64,000 nucleotides of DNA from Actinokineospora sp. NBRC 105648 (GCF_030269645.1 NZ_BSTR01000005.1:1-64000), one strand, 5' to 3'. Positions 7,028 to 16,182 are shown, numbered from the stretch's first letter. Numbers and translations are program-made. The notes: generated by a model not told the origin, from the letters alone.

Positions 7028-7778
7028 ACACTTGGTGGTCGTCCCACTGGACGATGGAGGGGACGCGGGCCGCGAAGGCGCGCACGTTGTCGTCGAGCAG
7101 GTTGTAGGCGAACTGGCCGCGGTACTCGGCCAGGGTCTCGGCGACCTTGGACTTCTCCGGGGTGACGATGTTCCGCCAGACGCGGCCGTCGGGGAGGGTG
7201 ACGCTGGCCTGCAGCGGGCCGTCGGAGTAGACGGTGTCGCCGCTGTGCAGGAAGAAGTCGGGGCGGCGGGCGGCCATCGCGGCGTAGGCGGTCATGCCGC
7301 CGGTGTCCGGGTTGATGCCCCAACCCTGGCCCGCGACGTCACCCGACCAGGTGAACCGCACGTCCGCCCGGCCCACCGGGGCGGTGCGGAACGAGCCGAC
7401 CAGGGGCTCGCTGGCGGTGCGGCCGTCGAGGTCCTCGGCGCGCACCCGGTAGTGGACCTCCTGGCCGGGGGCGAGCCCGGTCAGCCGGAGCCGCCCGGTG
7501 CCGTCGGTGTCCGGGGTCAGCACGGGGCCGCGCAGGCAGCGGGCGTGCCGGAAGGACGGGTCCCGCGACACCTCCACCAGCATGCGGGAGGGCCGGTCGG
7601 CCCGGGTCCACACGATCGCGCCGTCACTGGTGACGTCGCCGGTCTGCACCCCGTGGGTCAGCACCGGCCGGGCCTTGGGCGTCGCGTAGGCGACACCGGG
7701 CAGCACGATCCCGGCGGCGACGGCACCGGCGCCGATCCCCCCGGCGCGCAGCAGGGTCCTGCGGTTCAGTTCGGTCAT
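7028..7778 (-). pseudogene. phoD: PhoD-type alkaline phosphatase, 3'-truncated at the island edge
   Basis: The gene opens with a Tat signal (NRRTLLRAGGIGAGAVAAG), then PVLTHGVQTGDVTSDGAIVW, a fibronectin-like domain, FTWSGDVAGQGWGINP and FFLHSGDTVYSDGP, all typical of PhoD phosphatases/phosphodiesterases. It reaches VQWDDHQV, part of the metal-binding WDDHE motif, and then switches to CQPTTLYRTR and meaningless sequence that stops at 6960. Only about 249 of the family's roughly 500 residues remain, and the second half of the metal site is missing. It cannot encode a working enzyme. The rest of the gene is not in this window and may lie at the other end of the inserted element. Confidence 0.85.
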
Positions 7779-7842
7779 GGCCTGGTTTGTAATCCGCGGT
7801 CACAGCGCTCGGACCAACCGCAGTTGACCAGCGGATGACGCT

Positions 7843-8238
7843 TCAGCTCAGCACGCTCTGGGTCTGGGTGGTCCGCGCGACCCGCTTGCCCGCGGCGTCC
7901 CAAAGGTCCGTCTCGACGACGATCGTCGTGCGCCCGACGTGCAAGGGCGTGGACACGGCTTCGACCCGCCCTTCGCGTACCGCGCGGAACAGGTTGGTCT
8001 TGGTCTCGATGGTGGAGGTCCCGGTGGCGCCTTCGGGGAGGTTGAGGAAAGCGCAAACGGCACCCGCGCTGTCAGCCAGCGTGATCAGCGCACCGCCGTG
8101 CAAGACACCCCCGACGGTGCAACGGCTCTTGTCCCAGTCCATCACCGCGCGCACCTCTTCGGGCGCTGCGCTGGTGATCACGACGCCACAGGTCTCAGCG
8201 AACGGCATGGAGGCGGTCAACTGCTCGACAGTCAGCAT
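7843..8238 (-). CDS. PaaI-family hotdog-fold thioesterase
   Basis: This 131-residue protein has the hotdog signature GGVLHGGALITLADSAGA (residues 43-60), where the His-Gly-Gly turn and the following acidic residue form the thioester-hydrolysing site of PaaI/YbgC-like enzymes. A second strand reads GTSTIETKTNLFRAV, typical of the dimer interface. It probably hydrolyses a small aromatic or acyl-CoA ester. It lies between truncated phoD and the DUF4233-folC pair; the neighbours give no clue to the substrate. Confidence 0.85.
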   Translation of the reverse strand: MLTVEQLTASMPFAETCGVVITSAAPEEVRAVMDWDKSRCTVGGVLHGGALITLADSAGAVCAFLNLPEGATGTSTIETKTNLFRAVREGRVEAVSTPLHVGRTTIVVETDLWDAAGKRVARTTQTQSVLS

Positions 8239-8301
8239 GCCGTCCAGCCTCGCAGGGCGGGTTCAAGAACCACAGCGCGAGCAAACACCGGCCCGCATCG
8301 G

Positions 8302-8673
8302 TTACCCCTGCTGCTGGCTGCGCAGCGTCCCCTCGGCCATCCGCTTGAGCACGTCGTTGCGGGCCCAGAGCATCCACGCCCAGCCCAGCCCGAACAGCAC
8401 GCCCACGATCCCCAGCGCCGGGAAGACGAAGAAGCCCGCGAGCATCACCACCTGCAGCCCCACCGCAGCGCCGATTCCCCACGGCTTGCCCACGACTCCG
8501 CACGCCAGGACCAGCAGGAGGGCCATCAGCCCGACCAGCCAGCCCTGCCAGGTGCCGACCCCGTCGCCGAGCTTGGCGACGACCAGCAGGGCGAGCAGGA
8601 CGACGATGGCCTCCAGGACCAGCATCGCCGACATCACCCCGCGGAAGCCCTTCATCGGGTCCGGGGCGCTCAC
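8302..8673 (-). CDS. DUF4233 membrane protein downstream of folC
   Basis: The protein has 123 residues from the GTG at 8673, which overlaps the folC stop (GTGA). Four hydrophobic segments are visible (MLVLEAIVVLLALLVVA; LVGLMALLLVLACGV; AAVGLQVVMLAGFFVF; LGIVGVLFGLGWAWML), ending in a short basic/Gln tail. It matches the DUF4233 protein found after folC in many actinobacteria, often with ndk next; ndk is absent here. The function is unknown, but translational coupling to folC is clear. Confidence 0.85.
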   Translation of the reverse strand: MSAPDPMKGFRGVMSAMLVLEAIVVLLALLVVAKLGDGVGTWQGWLVGLMALLLVLACGVVGKPWGIGAAVGLQVVMLAGFFVFPALGIVGVLFGLGWAWMLWARNDVLKRMAEGTLRSQQQG

Positions 8674-10034
8674 GCGGGCTCCTTGCCGAACAGCGTGCGG
8701 ACCTCGCCCGCGGTGACGACCGAGCCGGTGGCGATGACGCCGCCGCCCGCCACCGGTTCGTCGGGGTTGTCGGTCTCCTCGGCGAGCTGGATGGCGGCTT
8801 CGAGGGCGTCGTCCAGGCGCGGGTACACCGAGACGCGGTCGTCGCCGAAGATGTCGGTGGCGATGTCGGCGAGGTGGTCGGGGTCCATCGCGCGCGGGGA
8901 GGAGTTGGTGGTGACCACCAGGTCCGAGAGCACCGGTTCGAGCGCGGACAGGATGCCCTTGGCGTCCTTGTCCGCCATGACCGCGACGACGCCGATCAGC
9001 CGGCGGAAGCCGAACTCCTCGTCGATGGCCTTGGCGAGGGCGACGGCGCCGTGCGGGTTGTGCGTGGCGTCGGCGAACACGCTCGGGGCCATCCGGACCC
9101 GCTCCAGGCGGCCGGGCGAGACGACGGAGGCGAAGGCCTGGCGGATGGCGCCGACGTCGAGCTGCCGGTCCGGCCCGGCACCGAAGAACGCCTCGACGGC
9201 GGCCAGCGCCAGGGCGGCGTTGTCGGCCTGGTGGGCGCCGTGCAGGGGCAGGAAGACCTCGTCGTAGACGCCGCCGAGGCCCTGGATCTTGAGCACCTGG
9301 CCGCCGATGGCCACCTCGCGCGAGAGCACGCCGAACTCCTGGCCCTGCCTGGCCACGGTCGCGTCGACCTCGGTGGCCCGCTCGATCAGCACCCGGGCGA
9401 TCTCGGGGGTCTGCTCGGCCAGCAGCGCGATGGCGCCGGGCTTGATGATCCCGGCCTTCTCCCGGGCGATGCCGAGCACGTCGGACCCCAGGTACTCGAC
9501 GTGGTCGAGGGCGATCGGGGTGAGCACGGCGATCCGGCCGTCGGCGACGTTGGTCGCGTCCCAGGCGCCGCCGAGGCCGGTCTCGACCACGGCGACGTCG
9601 ACCGGGGCGTCGGCGAAGGCGGCGTAGGCCATCGCGGTGAGCACCTCGAACTTGCTCATCCGCACGTCCGAGCGGGAGTCGACGATGGTCAGGTAGGGCT
9701 CGACGTCGCGGTAGACCTCGATGTAGCGCTCGGGGTCGATCGGCGCGTTGTCCAGGCTGATCCGCTCGGTCACGACCTGCAGGTGCGGGCTGGTGTAGCG
9801 GCCGGTGCGCAGGCCGACCCGGGTGAACAGGGCGTCGACCATGCGCGTGGTGGAGGTCTTGCCGTTGGTGCCCGCCAGGTGCACGACGGGGTAAGCCCGC
9901 TGCGGCGACCCGAGCAGGTCCACCAGCGCGGCGACCCGGTCCAGCGTCGGCTCGATCTTGGTCTCCGGCCACCGGGTGTCCAGCTCGGACTCGACCTGCC
10001 GCAACTCGTCCAGGACCGCTGGCTCCACACTCAC
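8670..10034 (-). CDS. folC: folylpolyglutamate / dihydrofolate synthase FolC
   Basis: FolC adds glutamate to folates and, in many bacteria, also joins glutamate to dihydropteroate, using ATP. The 454-residue protein has the Mur-ligase P-loop HLAGTNGKTST at about residue 52, then TGRYTSPHL, VVETGLGGAWDATN and LTPIALDHVEYLG, and a C-terminal domain with DATHNPHGA and VVAVMADKDAKG. Length and motif order are normal. In most relatives valS precedes it; here an intergenic region and a divergent membrane-protein gene replace valS, which indicates rearrangement. It is coupled to the DUF4233 gene. Confidence 0.95.
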   Translation of the reverse strand: MSVEPAVLDELRQVESELDTRWPETKIEPTLDRVAALVDLLGSPQRAYPVVHLAGTNGKTSTTRMVDALFTRVGLRTGRYTSPHLQVVTERISLDNAPIDPERYIEVYRDVEPYLTIVDSRSDVRMSKFEVLTAMAYAAFADAPVDVAVVETGLGGAWDATNVADGRIAVLTPIALDHVEYLGSDVLGIAREKAGIIKPGAIALLAEQTPEIARVLIERATEVDATVARQGQEFGVLSREVAIGGQVLKIQGLGGVYDEVFLPLHGAHQADNAALALAAVEAFFGAGPDRQLDVGAIRQAFASVVSPGRLERVRMAPSVFADATHNPHGAVALAKAIDEEFGFRRLIGVVAVMADKDAKGILSALEPVLSDLVVTTNSSPRAMDPDHLADIATDIFGDDRVSVYPRLDDALEAAIQLAEETDNPDEPVAGGGVIATGSVVTAGEVRTLFGKEPA

Positions 10035-10461
10035 GGTTCGAGTCTAGGGACGCGGCCCGCACCGGGCCGAGCCGGGCGCGGGCTGCGCCGTCCGGACCAG
10101 CGCGTTCACCCCTTCGGGTGGAGAACTCTGCGCGCGAGCCGTCATTCTTTCGTCGGAATGGCAGCGGGGCGCGATTAGCCCGATCGAGCACTTCTGGTCA
10201 CCTGGACGGACGCAGGCGCACGCGGAGTGTGTTCAAGCTCGCCCGAATGTACCTACTTGCGCCGATCGGGTGACATAGCGCGACGGGTTCCGTGGCCGCC
10301 GACCGTTGGTCTGGCTTCGAGTGCCGCTCACCGCAGCACGAACGGTCACGGTGATCGGGTTGTTAACACCGACCCCGGCCGCATCGATGACCTGTGCACC
10401 AGGCAGTCGACACCTCAACCAGGACCGGTCCAGCCGGACCTGGATCGCCCTTGGGGGGCCG
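10035..10461. other. intergenic region between divergent folC and membrane-anchored protein
   Basis: About 430 bp without a convincing gene. It must carry the divergent promoters. Short open frames here have no start signal and no recognisable content. Confidence 0.5.
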
Positions 10462-11445
10462 GTGGACCAACGAGAGTACGGCGATCACGCGGCGTTACAC
10501 GACGCCGAGTGGCGCAGCCGCGTGCAGGAGTCTGCGCGGGCCGACGTGAAGGCGATGCTGCGCGCCACCAGGCGCAGGCGGGTCGAGCGCTGGCTCGTGG
10601 CGTCCATGGTGCTCGTGGCGATAGTCGCTGTCCTGATGCTCTTGGCCGGGGTCGGTGTCTTCGACCGGGTGTTCGCCGAGTCCAAGGGCGGCACGGCGGT
10701 CGGCGAGTCCGGCAACGCCGAGTCGGTGCTGCCCGCGGTCGACGCGAACCGCCCGTTCGCGCGCACCCCGGCGGCGGACTGGGCCGACGGCGAGGCGGGC
10801 ATCCAGGCGCCGCCGCCCATGCGGGTCGGCGAGTTCAGCGCCGAGGAGGTCGCCACCACCACCGCTCGGGTGCGCGAGGCGCTGATCGCCAGCAGGCTCG
10901 ACCCGGCGCTGCTCACCGGGCACGACCCCAACCGCTACCTGGGCCTGCTCGCCAAGGACGCCGCGGGCCAGTTGGCGCCGCTGTTCGGCACCGGCCGCGA
11001 GCCGCAGGCCCAGGCGCTGGTCAGCCTGATCGACGGTGACAGCAAGCTGCTCCCGGCCACGCCCAAGGTCAGCGGCTCGATGAAGGTCGAGGCAGGCGGT
11101 CCGGGCGAGCTGGTCGTGCGCACGAACTACCTGTTCGCGTACGCGTTCGCGGGCGACCCGGACTCGCCGCCCAAGGACCCGATGAAGATCGTGGTGCTCG
11201 TCCGGGCGGACGTGGAGTACATCTTGCGCCAAGGGTCCCGGTGGACGGCCGGTAGCCAGGGCCTCTGGTACGGCGACGACGTGGACGGTTTCGGGTACTC
11301 GATCGCCTGCGACGCGTACAAGAGGGGCTACCTGGCCCCCGCGTACCGCGACCGTGGCGCAACCCACGTCCCGCCCAAGCAGGACCGCACCGCGTACTTC
11401 GACGCCACCGCGGCCATTCCCGCCGAAAGTGGCTGTCCTGCCTAA
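10462..11445 (+). CDS. single-pass membrane protein with large extracytoplasmic domain
   Basis: The protein has 327 residues from the GTG at 10462, which follows a G-rich stretch; longer in-frame starts would add unlikely sequence. A basic cytoplasmic part (MLRATRRRRVERW) is followed by one membrane helix (LVASMVLVAIVAVLMLLAGVGVF), then an outside domain with no motif I can name. Markers are DANRPFARTPAADWADGEAGIQAP and FAYAFAGDPDSPP. A pair of cysteines near the C-terminus (IACDAY, SGCPA) could form a disulfide. It resembles conserved hypothetical proteins of Pseudonocardiales. It is convergent with the peptidase gene, and the two ends overlap by 4 bp. Confidence 0.75.
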   Translation: MDQREYGDHAALHDAEWRSRVQESARADVKAMLRATRRRRVERWLVASMVLVAIVAVLMLLAGVGVFDRVFAESKGGTAVGESGNAESVLPAVDANRPFARTPAADWADGEAGIQAPPPMRVGEFSAEEVATTTARVREALIASRLDPALLTGHDPNRYLGLLAKDAAGQLAPLFGTGREPQAQALVSLIDGDSKLLPATPKVSGSMKVEAGGPGELVVRTNYLFAYAFAGDPDSPPKDPMKIVVLVRADVEYILRQGSRWTAGSQGLWYGDDVDGFGYSIACDAYKRGYLAPAYRDRGATHVPPKQDRTAYFDATAAIPAESGCPA

Positions 11446-12812
11446 GAGGCCGGCTTGACCACCGCTTGGACGTGGTCGAACCCCAACTGGCCCTTGAGTT
11501 CGCCGGACAGGAACGCGCGCTCCGGTACCGCTACCGTGTCACCGCTCGTCGGTTCGTAGACCAAGACAACGCCGTCTTGGTGGCCCACCACGAGGACATA
11601 GTGTCGCGGGACTGGGCCGCCAACCAGCAGGGCCACGGGGTCACCACGGTCAACGGCGGTGACGATCTCGCGGAGGGTCGTCGAGATCGCGCGCCGGTCG
11701 GTGTCGTCAGCGAGGCTCCAGGTGTAGGAAGTGCCCGTATAACGCGTCAAGTAGGCCGCCATCCCCTTCGGGGAGGTCCCTATCGCCTGCGGGTAGACGA
11801 CATTCGTCTCGTTGTGCACGCGGGCGCGCTCGGCGGTGAAGTTCGCGATGAAGTCGCCGGTTGTAAGAGCGAGCGCATAGAGCGGGTCGTGCTCAGCGCG
11901 AGCAACGACAAGAGACGTCGTACCGCACGTGGTGTCCTCGTACTGGCGGACGTCGACGCCCAGCCTGCGTTGCGCGGCTGCCGCGCCGCGGTCGATCAGG
12001 GAGAGGTGTTCGTCGAGCCAGTCGGTGCTCTTACCGCGAATGGCTTGGGCGAACTCACTCAGCGCTGCCAGGTCATGCCCCGCCGCCAGCGCTTTGAACA
12101 GCCACGCGCGCTCGAAGTCGGTAGTGGCGAGGCGGTCGAAGTGTTCACGGTCAACGGGGCCGAGGTTCGCGTAAGCGGAACCTGCGCGCCGGAGTTGGCG
12201 ACGGGTCAGGACACCGTCGTCGTAGCCGTCGGCGAGCACCCCGACGCGTTGCTCAGCGAGCGTGATCGCGTCATACGGCGGGAGCCCGCTCGCCCCAGCC
12301 CTGGCCCGACCGCCGAGGTCGGTGAACCGGATGGCGGCGCGGTCGGCCGCGGCCAGGCTCTCGGTATAGACCTCGACACAGCCGGAGATCAGGCCTCCGA
12401 CAATCCTGGTCAGCTTTACCGCGCCGACTGGGTCTGGGATCGGTAGACCAAAGGCGTGCGTTGCGTCGTACGAAGCGTCTTGCAGGCTCTTACGGAGTTC
12501 GGCGTGCCTGCGTTGGAGGTCGCGGATGGTGGTCGCCAACTCGGTCAGCGCGTCCGCAGCACCCGTGAATACCTGCGGCGTTCGCGCTAGCGGCCCGTCA
12601 GTGACGGATCCAACAGGCGGGAGGTCTGCGATAGCGCTAGCGGACACGCGGTAAGCAGCAGCGAGTGCCATCAACCGGTCTGGATCACCTGGCGGCGGGG
12701 TGGCGATCGCGGCGACGACCTCGGCCACGGCGTCGACGAGCCGCAACGGGTTCAGCAGGCTGAGTTGCTCTCGGAGTCGGTGCACGACGGCGGTGACCTG
12801 GCGTTCACTCAT
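11442..12812 (-). CDS. C39-like cysteine peptidase with WXG-like helical N-terminus, possible secreted effector
   Basis: This 456-residue protein has three parts. Residues 1-170 are helical and Ala/Leu-rich, like the N-terminal domains of type VII-secreted proteins. Residues 175-285 form a helical middle with ITLAEQRVGVLADGYDDGVL and DREHFDRLATTDFERAWLFKAL. The C-terminal part has YEDTTCGTTSLVVA (Cys near 296), RHYVLVVGH (His near 404) and YEPTSGDTVAV, a layout of papain-like C39 peptidases, where Cys, His and an acid or amide form the active site. The start overlaps the stop of a 60-residue partner gene (ATGA). The pair looks like an effector and its secretion or folding partner, but no ESX genes are in the window. 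The export route is inference. Confidence 0.65.
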   Translation of the reverse strand: MSERQVTAVVHRLREQLSLLNPLRLVDAVAEVVAAIATPPPGDPDRLMALAAAYRVSASAIADLPPVGSVTDGPLARTPQVFTGAADALTELATTIRDLQRRHAELRKSLQDASYDATHAFGLPIPDPVGAVKLTRIVGGLISGCVEVYTESLAAADRAAIRFTDLGGRARAGASGLPPYDAITLAEQRVGVLADGYDDGVLTRRQLRRAGSAYANLGPVDREHFDRLATTDFERAWLFKALAAGHDLAALSEFAQAIRGKSTDWLDEHLSLIDRGAAAAQRRLGVDVRQYEDTTCGTTSLVVARAEHDPLYALALTTGDFIANFTAERARVHNETNVVYPQAIGTSPKGMAAYLTRYTGTSYTWSLADDTDRRAISTTLREIVTAVDRGDPVALLVGGPVPRHYVLVVGHQDGVVLVYEPTSGDTVAVPERAFLSGELKGQLGFDHVQAVVKPAS

Positions 12813-12991
12813 CGCGATTCCTGTTCCAGGCTAGCCGCGTAGACATCCAGCTCACGCAGCCAAGAAGTGCGCATGTCGTCGTGCGCTTGCCCGGCGAACG
12901 GCAGGCCGCACGCCGCGTCCGACTGCCCGGTCGCGGCCGCCAACACGGCCCGGACCTCACGCAGCGCGTCCGCCACCTCGTCCTGGCGCAA
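12809..12991 (-). CDS. small partner of the C39-like protein
   Basis: This 60-residue protein ends in an ATGA overlap with the peptidase gene. It is helical and acidic (RQDEVADALREVRAVLAAA, then SWLRELDVYAASLEQES), with a central GLPFAGQAHDD turn, reminiscent of one half of a WXG100-like hairpin. The start is uncertain: a TTG at 12991 sits after a GGGGGCGAGGGG sequence, and a GTG at 12976 is an alternative. Coupling and size suggest a chaperone or secretion partner for the downstream product. It faces the YdeP-like gene on the opposite strand, whose start is 66 bp away. Confidence 0.5.
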   Translation of the reverse strand: MRQDEVADALREVRAVLAAATGQSDAACGLPFAGQAHDDMRTSWLRELDVYAASLEQESR

Positions 12992-13056
12992 CCCCTCGCC
13001 CCCTGCCTGTGGACAACTTTTTGCAGCCTGCTCGCCGGAGGACGACTATTGGTCCC

Positions 13057-15381
13057 ATGGTCAGCAAACCACCCGAGCGCGACGTCGTCGAAGCCGAGCT
13101 GGACGTGACCGCGCCCAAGCACTGGGCCGCGGGCATACCCGGGGTCGCGGTGTCGCTCAAGCGCGGCGTCGAGCAGATGGGGGCGGCGCGCACGGCGGGC
13201 ACGCTGCGCCTGCTCAACCAGCGCGAGGGGTTCGACTGCCCGGGCTGCGCGTGGCCGGAGCCGCAGGGGCACCGCAAGCTGGCCGAGTTCTGCGAGAACG
13301 GCGCCAAGGCGGTGGCCGAGGAGGCGACCAGGCGGCGGGTGGGGCCGGAGTTCTTCGCCGAGCACCCGATCGCCGAGCTGGCCGAGCGCACCGACTACTG
13401 GCTCGGCCAGCAGGGCCGGATCACCGAGCCGGTGGTGCTGCGCCCGGGCGCGACGCACTACGAGCCGGTGTCCTGGGCGGCGGCGTTCGAGCTGATCGCC
13501 GATCAGCTGCGCGCGCTGTCCACCCCGGACGAGGCGGTGTTCTACACCTCTGGGCGCACCAGCAACGAGGCCGCGTTCCTCTACCAGCTGATGGTCCGCT
13601 CGTTCGGCACGTCGAACCTGCCCGACTGCTCGAACATGTGCCACGAGTCCTCCGGCGCCGCGCTGGCCGAGACGACCGGGATCGGCAAGGGCTCGGTCAC
13701 GCTGGCCGACATCACCGAGGCCGACCTGATCGTGGTGGTCGGGCAGAACCCGGGCACCAACCACCCGCGGATGCTCAGCGCGCTGGAGGAGGCCAAGGGG
13801 GCCGGGGCCAAGATCGTCGCGGTCAACCCGCTGCCGGAGGCGGGGCTGCTGCGGTTCAAGAACCCGCAGAACGTGCGCGGTGTGCTGGGCAAGGGCACGC
13901 AGCTGGCCGACGAGTTCCTGCAGATCCGGCTCGGCGGCGACCAGGCGCTGTTCCAGGCGATCGGGCACCTGCTGCTGCGCTGGGAGGCCGAGCGGCCGGG
14001 CACCGTGGTCGACCGCGACTTCGTGGACACGAGCACCGAGGGCTTCGAGGACTACGCCGAGCACGTGCGCGACCTCGACTGGTCGGCCGTCGACACCGCG
14101 ACCGGGTTGTCCCGCGCCGAGATCGAGCAGGTCGCCCGGATGTTCGCCGAGTCGGAGCGCACCATCGTGTGCTGGGCGATGGGGCTGACGCAGCACCGCC
14201 ACTCGGTGCCGACCATCCGTGAGATCGCCAACGTGGTGCTGCTGCGCGGGATGATCGGCAAGCCGGGGGCGGGGCTCTGCCCGGTGCGCGGCCACTCGAA
14301 CGTCCAGGGCGACCGCACGATGGGCATCTGGGAGAAGATGCCGGAGAAGTTCTTGTCCGCGTTGGAGTCCGAGTTCGGCGTCACCGTCCCGCGCAAGCAC
14401 GGGCACGACACCGTGGCCGCGATCCGCGCTATGCGCGACGGTCAGGCGAAGGTCTTCCTGGCCGTGGGCGGCAACTTCGTCTCCGCCGCACCGGACACCG
14501 AGGTCACCGAGGCCGCGCTGCGCTCGTGCGACCTGACGGTGCACGTGTCGACCAAGTTGAACCGCTCGCACGTGGTGCACGGCCGCACCGCACTGATCTT
14601 GCCGACGCGCGGCCGCACGGAACGCGACCTGCAAGAGGGCGGCGAGCAGTTCGTCACGGTCGAGGACTCGATGTCGGTGGTCCACCGATCGCGCGGCAGG
14701 CTCCAACCAGCGTCCGAGCACCTGTTGTCCGAGGTCGGCATCATCTGCGGTCTCGCACTCGCGCTGTTCGGCCCGGACCACCCGGTCCCCTGGGCGGACT
14801 TCGCGGGCGACTACGACCTGATCCGCGACCGCATCTCGCGCGTCGTCCCCGGCTGCGCCGACTACAACGAGAAGGTCCGCCGGCCCGACGGCTTCGTCCT
14901 GCCGCACGCTCCCCGCGACGCCCGCGAGTTCACCGGCACCCGTCACGACCGAGCAGTCTTCACCGCCAACGAGCTGACTGTCCTGAAGGTGCCGCCAGGA
15001 CGGCTGCTGCTGCAGACCCTCCGCAGCCACGACCAGTACAACACCACCATCTACGGCCTGGACGACCGCTACCGGGGCATCAAGAACGCCCGCCGCGTCG
15101 TAATGCTGAACGCCGACGACATCACCGAGCTGGGCCTGGCCGACGGCCAACTCGTGGACCTCGTCAGCGAGTGGCCCGACGCAACATCCGGCACCACCGA
15201 AGAGCGCCGCGCCCCCAGCTTCCGCGTCGTCCCATACCCCACCCCACGCGGCTGCGCCGCCGCCTACTTCCCCGAGGCCAACACCCTGGTCCCCCTCAAC
15301 TCCACCGCCGACGAGTCGAACACCCCCACCTCGAAGTCCATCGTCATCCGCGTGGAGGCACACGTTCACACCACCGAGTGA
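13057..15381 (+). CDS. YdeP/FdhF-type molybdopterin oxidoreductase
   Basis: The protein has 774 residues from the ATG at 13057, preceded by GGAGGACG. It carries CPGCAWPEP near residue 67, then VSWAAAFELIADQLRAL, YTSGRTSNEAAFLYQLMVR, CSNMCHESSG, VVVGQNPGTNHPRM and a C-terminal molybdopterin-dinucleotide domain (LRSHDQYNTTIYGLDDRY). These are features of the FdhF/YdeP branch of the DMSO-reductase family. E. coli YdeP is linked to acid stress, but the substrate of this branch is not settled. A matching sulfur-insertion factor, FdhD, is encoded at 23037. The gene is isolated with no electron-transfer partner beside it. Confidence 0.9.
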   Translation: MVSKPPERDVVEAELDVTAPKHWAAGIPGVAVSLKRGVEQMGAARTAGTLRLLNQREGFDCPGCAWPEPQGHRKLAEFCENGAKAVAEEATRRRVGPEFFAEHPIAELAERTDYWLGQQGRITEPVVLRPGATHYEPVSWAAAFELIADQLRALSTPDEAVFYTSGRTSNEAAFLYQLMVRSFGTSNLPDCSNMCHESSGAALAETTGIGKGSVTLADITEADLIVVVGQNPGTNHPRMLSALEEAKGAGAKIVAVNPLPEAGLLRFKNPQNVRGVLGKGTQLADEFLQIRLGGDQALFQAIGHLLLRWEAERPGTVVDRDFVDTSTEGFEDYAEHVRDLDWSAVDTATGLSRAEIEQVARMFAESERTIVCWAMGLTQHRHSVPTIREIANVVLLRGMIGKPGAGLCPVRGHSNVQGDRTMGIWEKMPEKFLSALESEFGVTVPRKHGHDTVAAIRAMRDGQAKVFLAVGGNFVSAAPDTEVTEAALRSCDLTVHVSTKLNRSHVVHGRTALILPTRGRTERDLQEGGEQFVTVEDSMSVVHRSRGRLQPASEHLLSEVGIICGLALALFGPDHPVPWADFAGDYDLIRDRISRVVPGCADYNEKVRRPDGFVLPHAPRDAREFTGTRHDRAVFTANELTVLKVPPGRLLLQTLRSHDQYNTTIYGLDDRYRGIKNARRVVMLNADDITELGLADGQLVDLVSEWPDATSGTTEERRAPSFRVVPYPTPRGCAAAYFPEANTLVPLNSTADESNTPTSKSIVIRVEAHVHTTE

Positions 15382-15964
15382 GCCCAGACGACACCGCAGG
15401 GGTTGAGGGCAAAACAGGGGATCCCTGACCGGTCCGAACCCGGTCGACCGGGCCGAGATCGGCTCCAAGATCCCTGTGCTCGACAACCGCACTGGGCCGC
15501 CTGTGGTGGCGTCTTGGGACCGATCTCAACGATCAACGGGCGCTGCCCACCTTCGTCGAGGCGATCCGTCTCGATTCGCACCGAGTCGGACACGGCGGTT
15601 CCGGCCGAACGAGCCCACGCGGACAATGCCTCCGACCTGCGCGAACTACGACGATGGCTGATTGAGCGGGAGTCATGGTCCGCCCGGGCGCAAGACCCTG
15701 CACCACCACCCGACTCGGCCGCCACCGATGTGTGGTGGAGCGCATCCCGGCCTGCCTCACCGGCCACTACCGCCGCGTCGGCGCCCGCCGACCGCCAAGT
15801 GCGCGGTGAACTCGTCCTCGTTTCAGCCCACCGACGCCGCAGACCGGGAACGCCGCGGCCACCTCGGCTTCCGCGCCCTCGCCGCGACCCGCGCCTGATC
15901 AAAGAAGCACACGAGATCAGCCCCGACGAGGGCCCGCGATCCCGCTTGTCCCCCGACGTTTCCG
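15382..15964. other. non-coding or decayed stretch after the oxidoreductase
   Basis: I can support no intact gene here. One frame between about 15488 and 15660 reads like real protein for about 40 residues (GRLWWRLGTDLNDQRALP and EAIRLDSHRVGHG) and then stops. Another frame carries DLRELRRWLIERESW. These pieces may be the remains of one or more dead genes, but I cannot name a family. Confidence 0.4.
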
Positions 15965-16144
15965 TCAGGCCAGTCGGTGGGCTCGCCTGGTGGGTTCGCG
16001 GTCTGGCAACGGTTCCCGGCTCACCGCGGGCTCGGTCGGTGCCACGGAGCGCTTGGCCAGCCGGGACAGGCGCCAGCGGGTGGCGGTTTGCTGGTCGTCG
16101 AGATGGCGGTGCTGCGCCACCTGGAAGGCCTGGTCGGGGTGCAT
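15965..16144 (-). CDS. small protein downstream of the ArsR-type regulator
   Basis: This 59-residue protein starts at the ATG at 16144 behind a clear GGAGGAG ribosome-binding site. It opens with MHPDQAFQVAQHRHLDDQQ and continues with TRWRLSRLAKRSVA, a basic helix, then a Pro/Glu/Arg-rich tail. It is co-directional with the ArsR-like gene and begins 38 bp after it, so the two probably form an operon. Small His/Arg-rich proteins of this length occur widely in actinobacteria; no function is known to me. Confidence 0.6.
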   Translation of the reverse strand: MHPDQAFQVAQHRHLDDQQTATRWRLSRLAKRSVAPTEPAVSREPLPDREPTRRAHRLA

Positions 16145-16182
16145 GGTCTCCTCCGTGTGTCCACAACAGACAGATGGGGCGG

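Noticed and set aside
12805-15492. 895-codon minus-strand open frame opposite the YdeP-like gene
   Set aside because: It is an antisense shadow with Arg/Val/Gly-rich noise and no start signal; the plus-strand gene is well supported.
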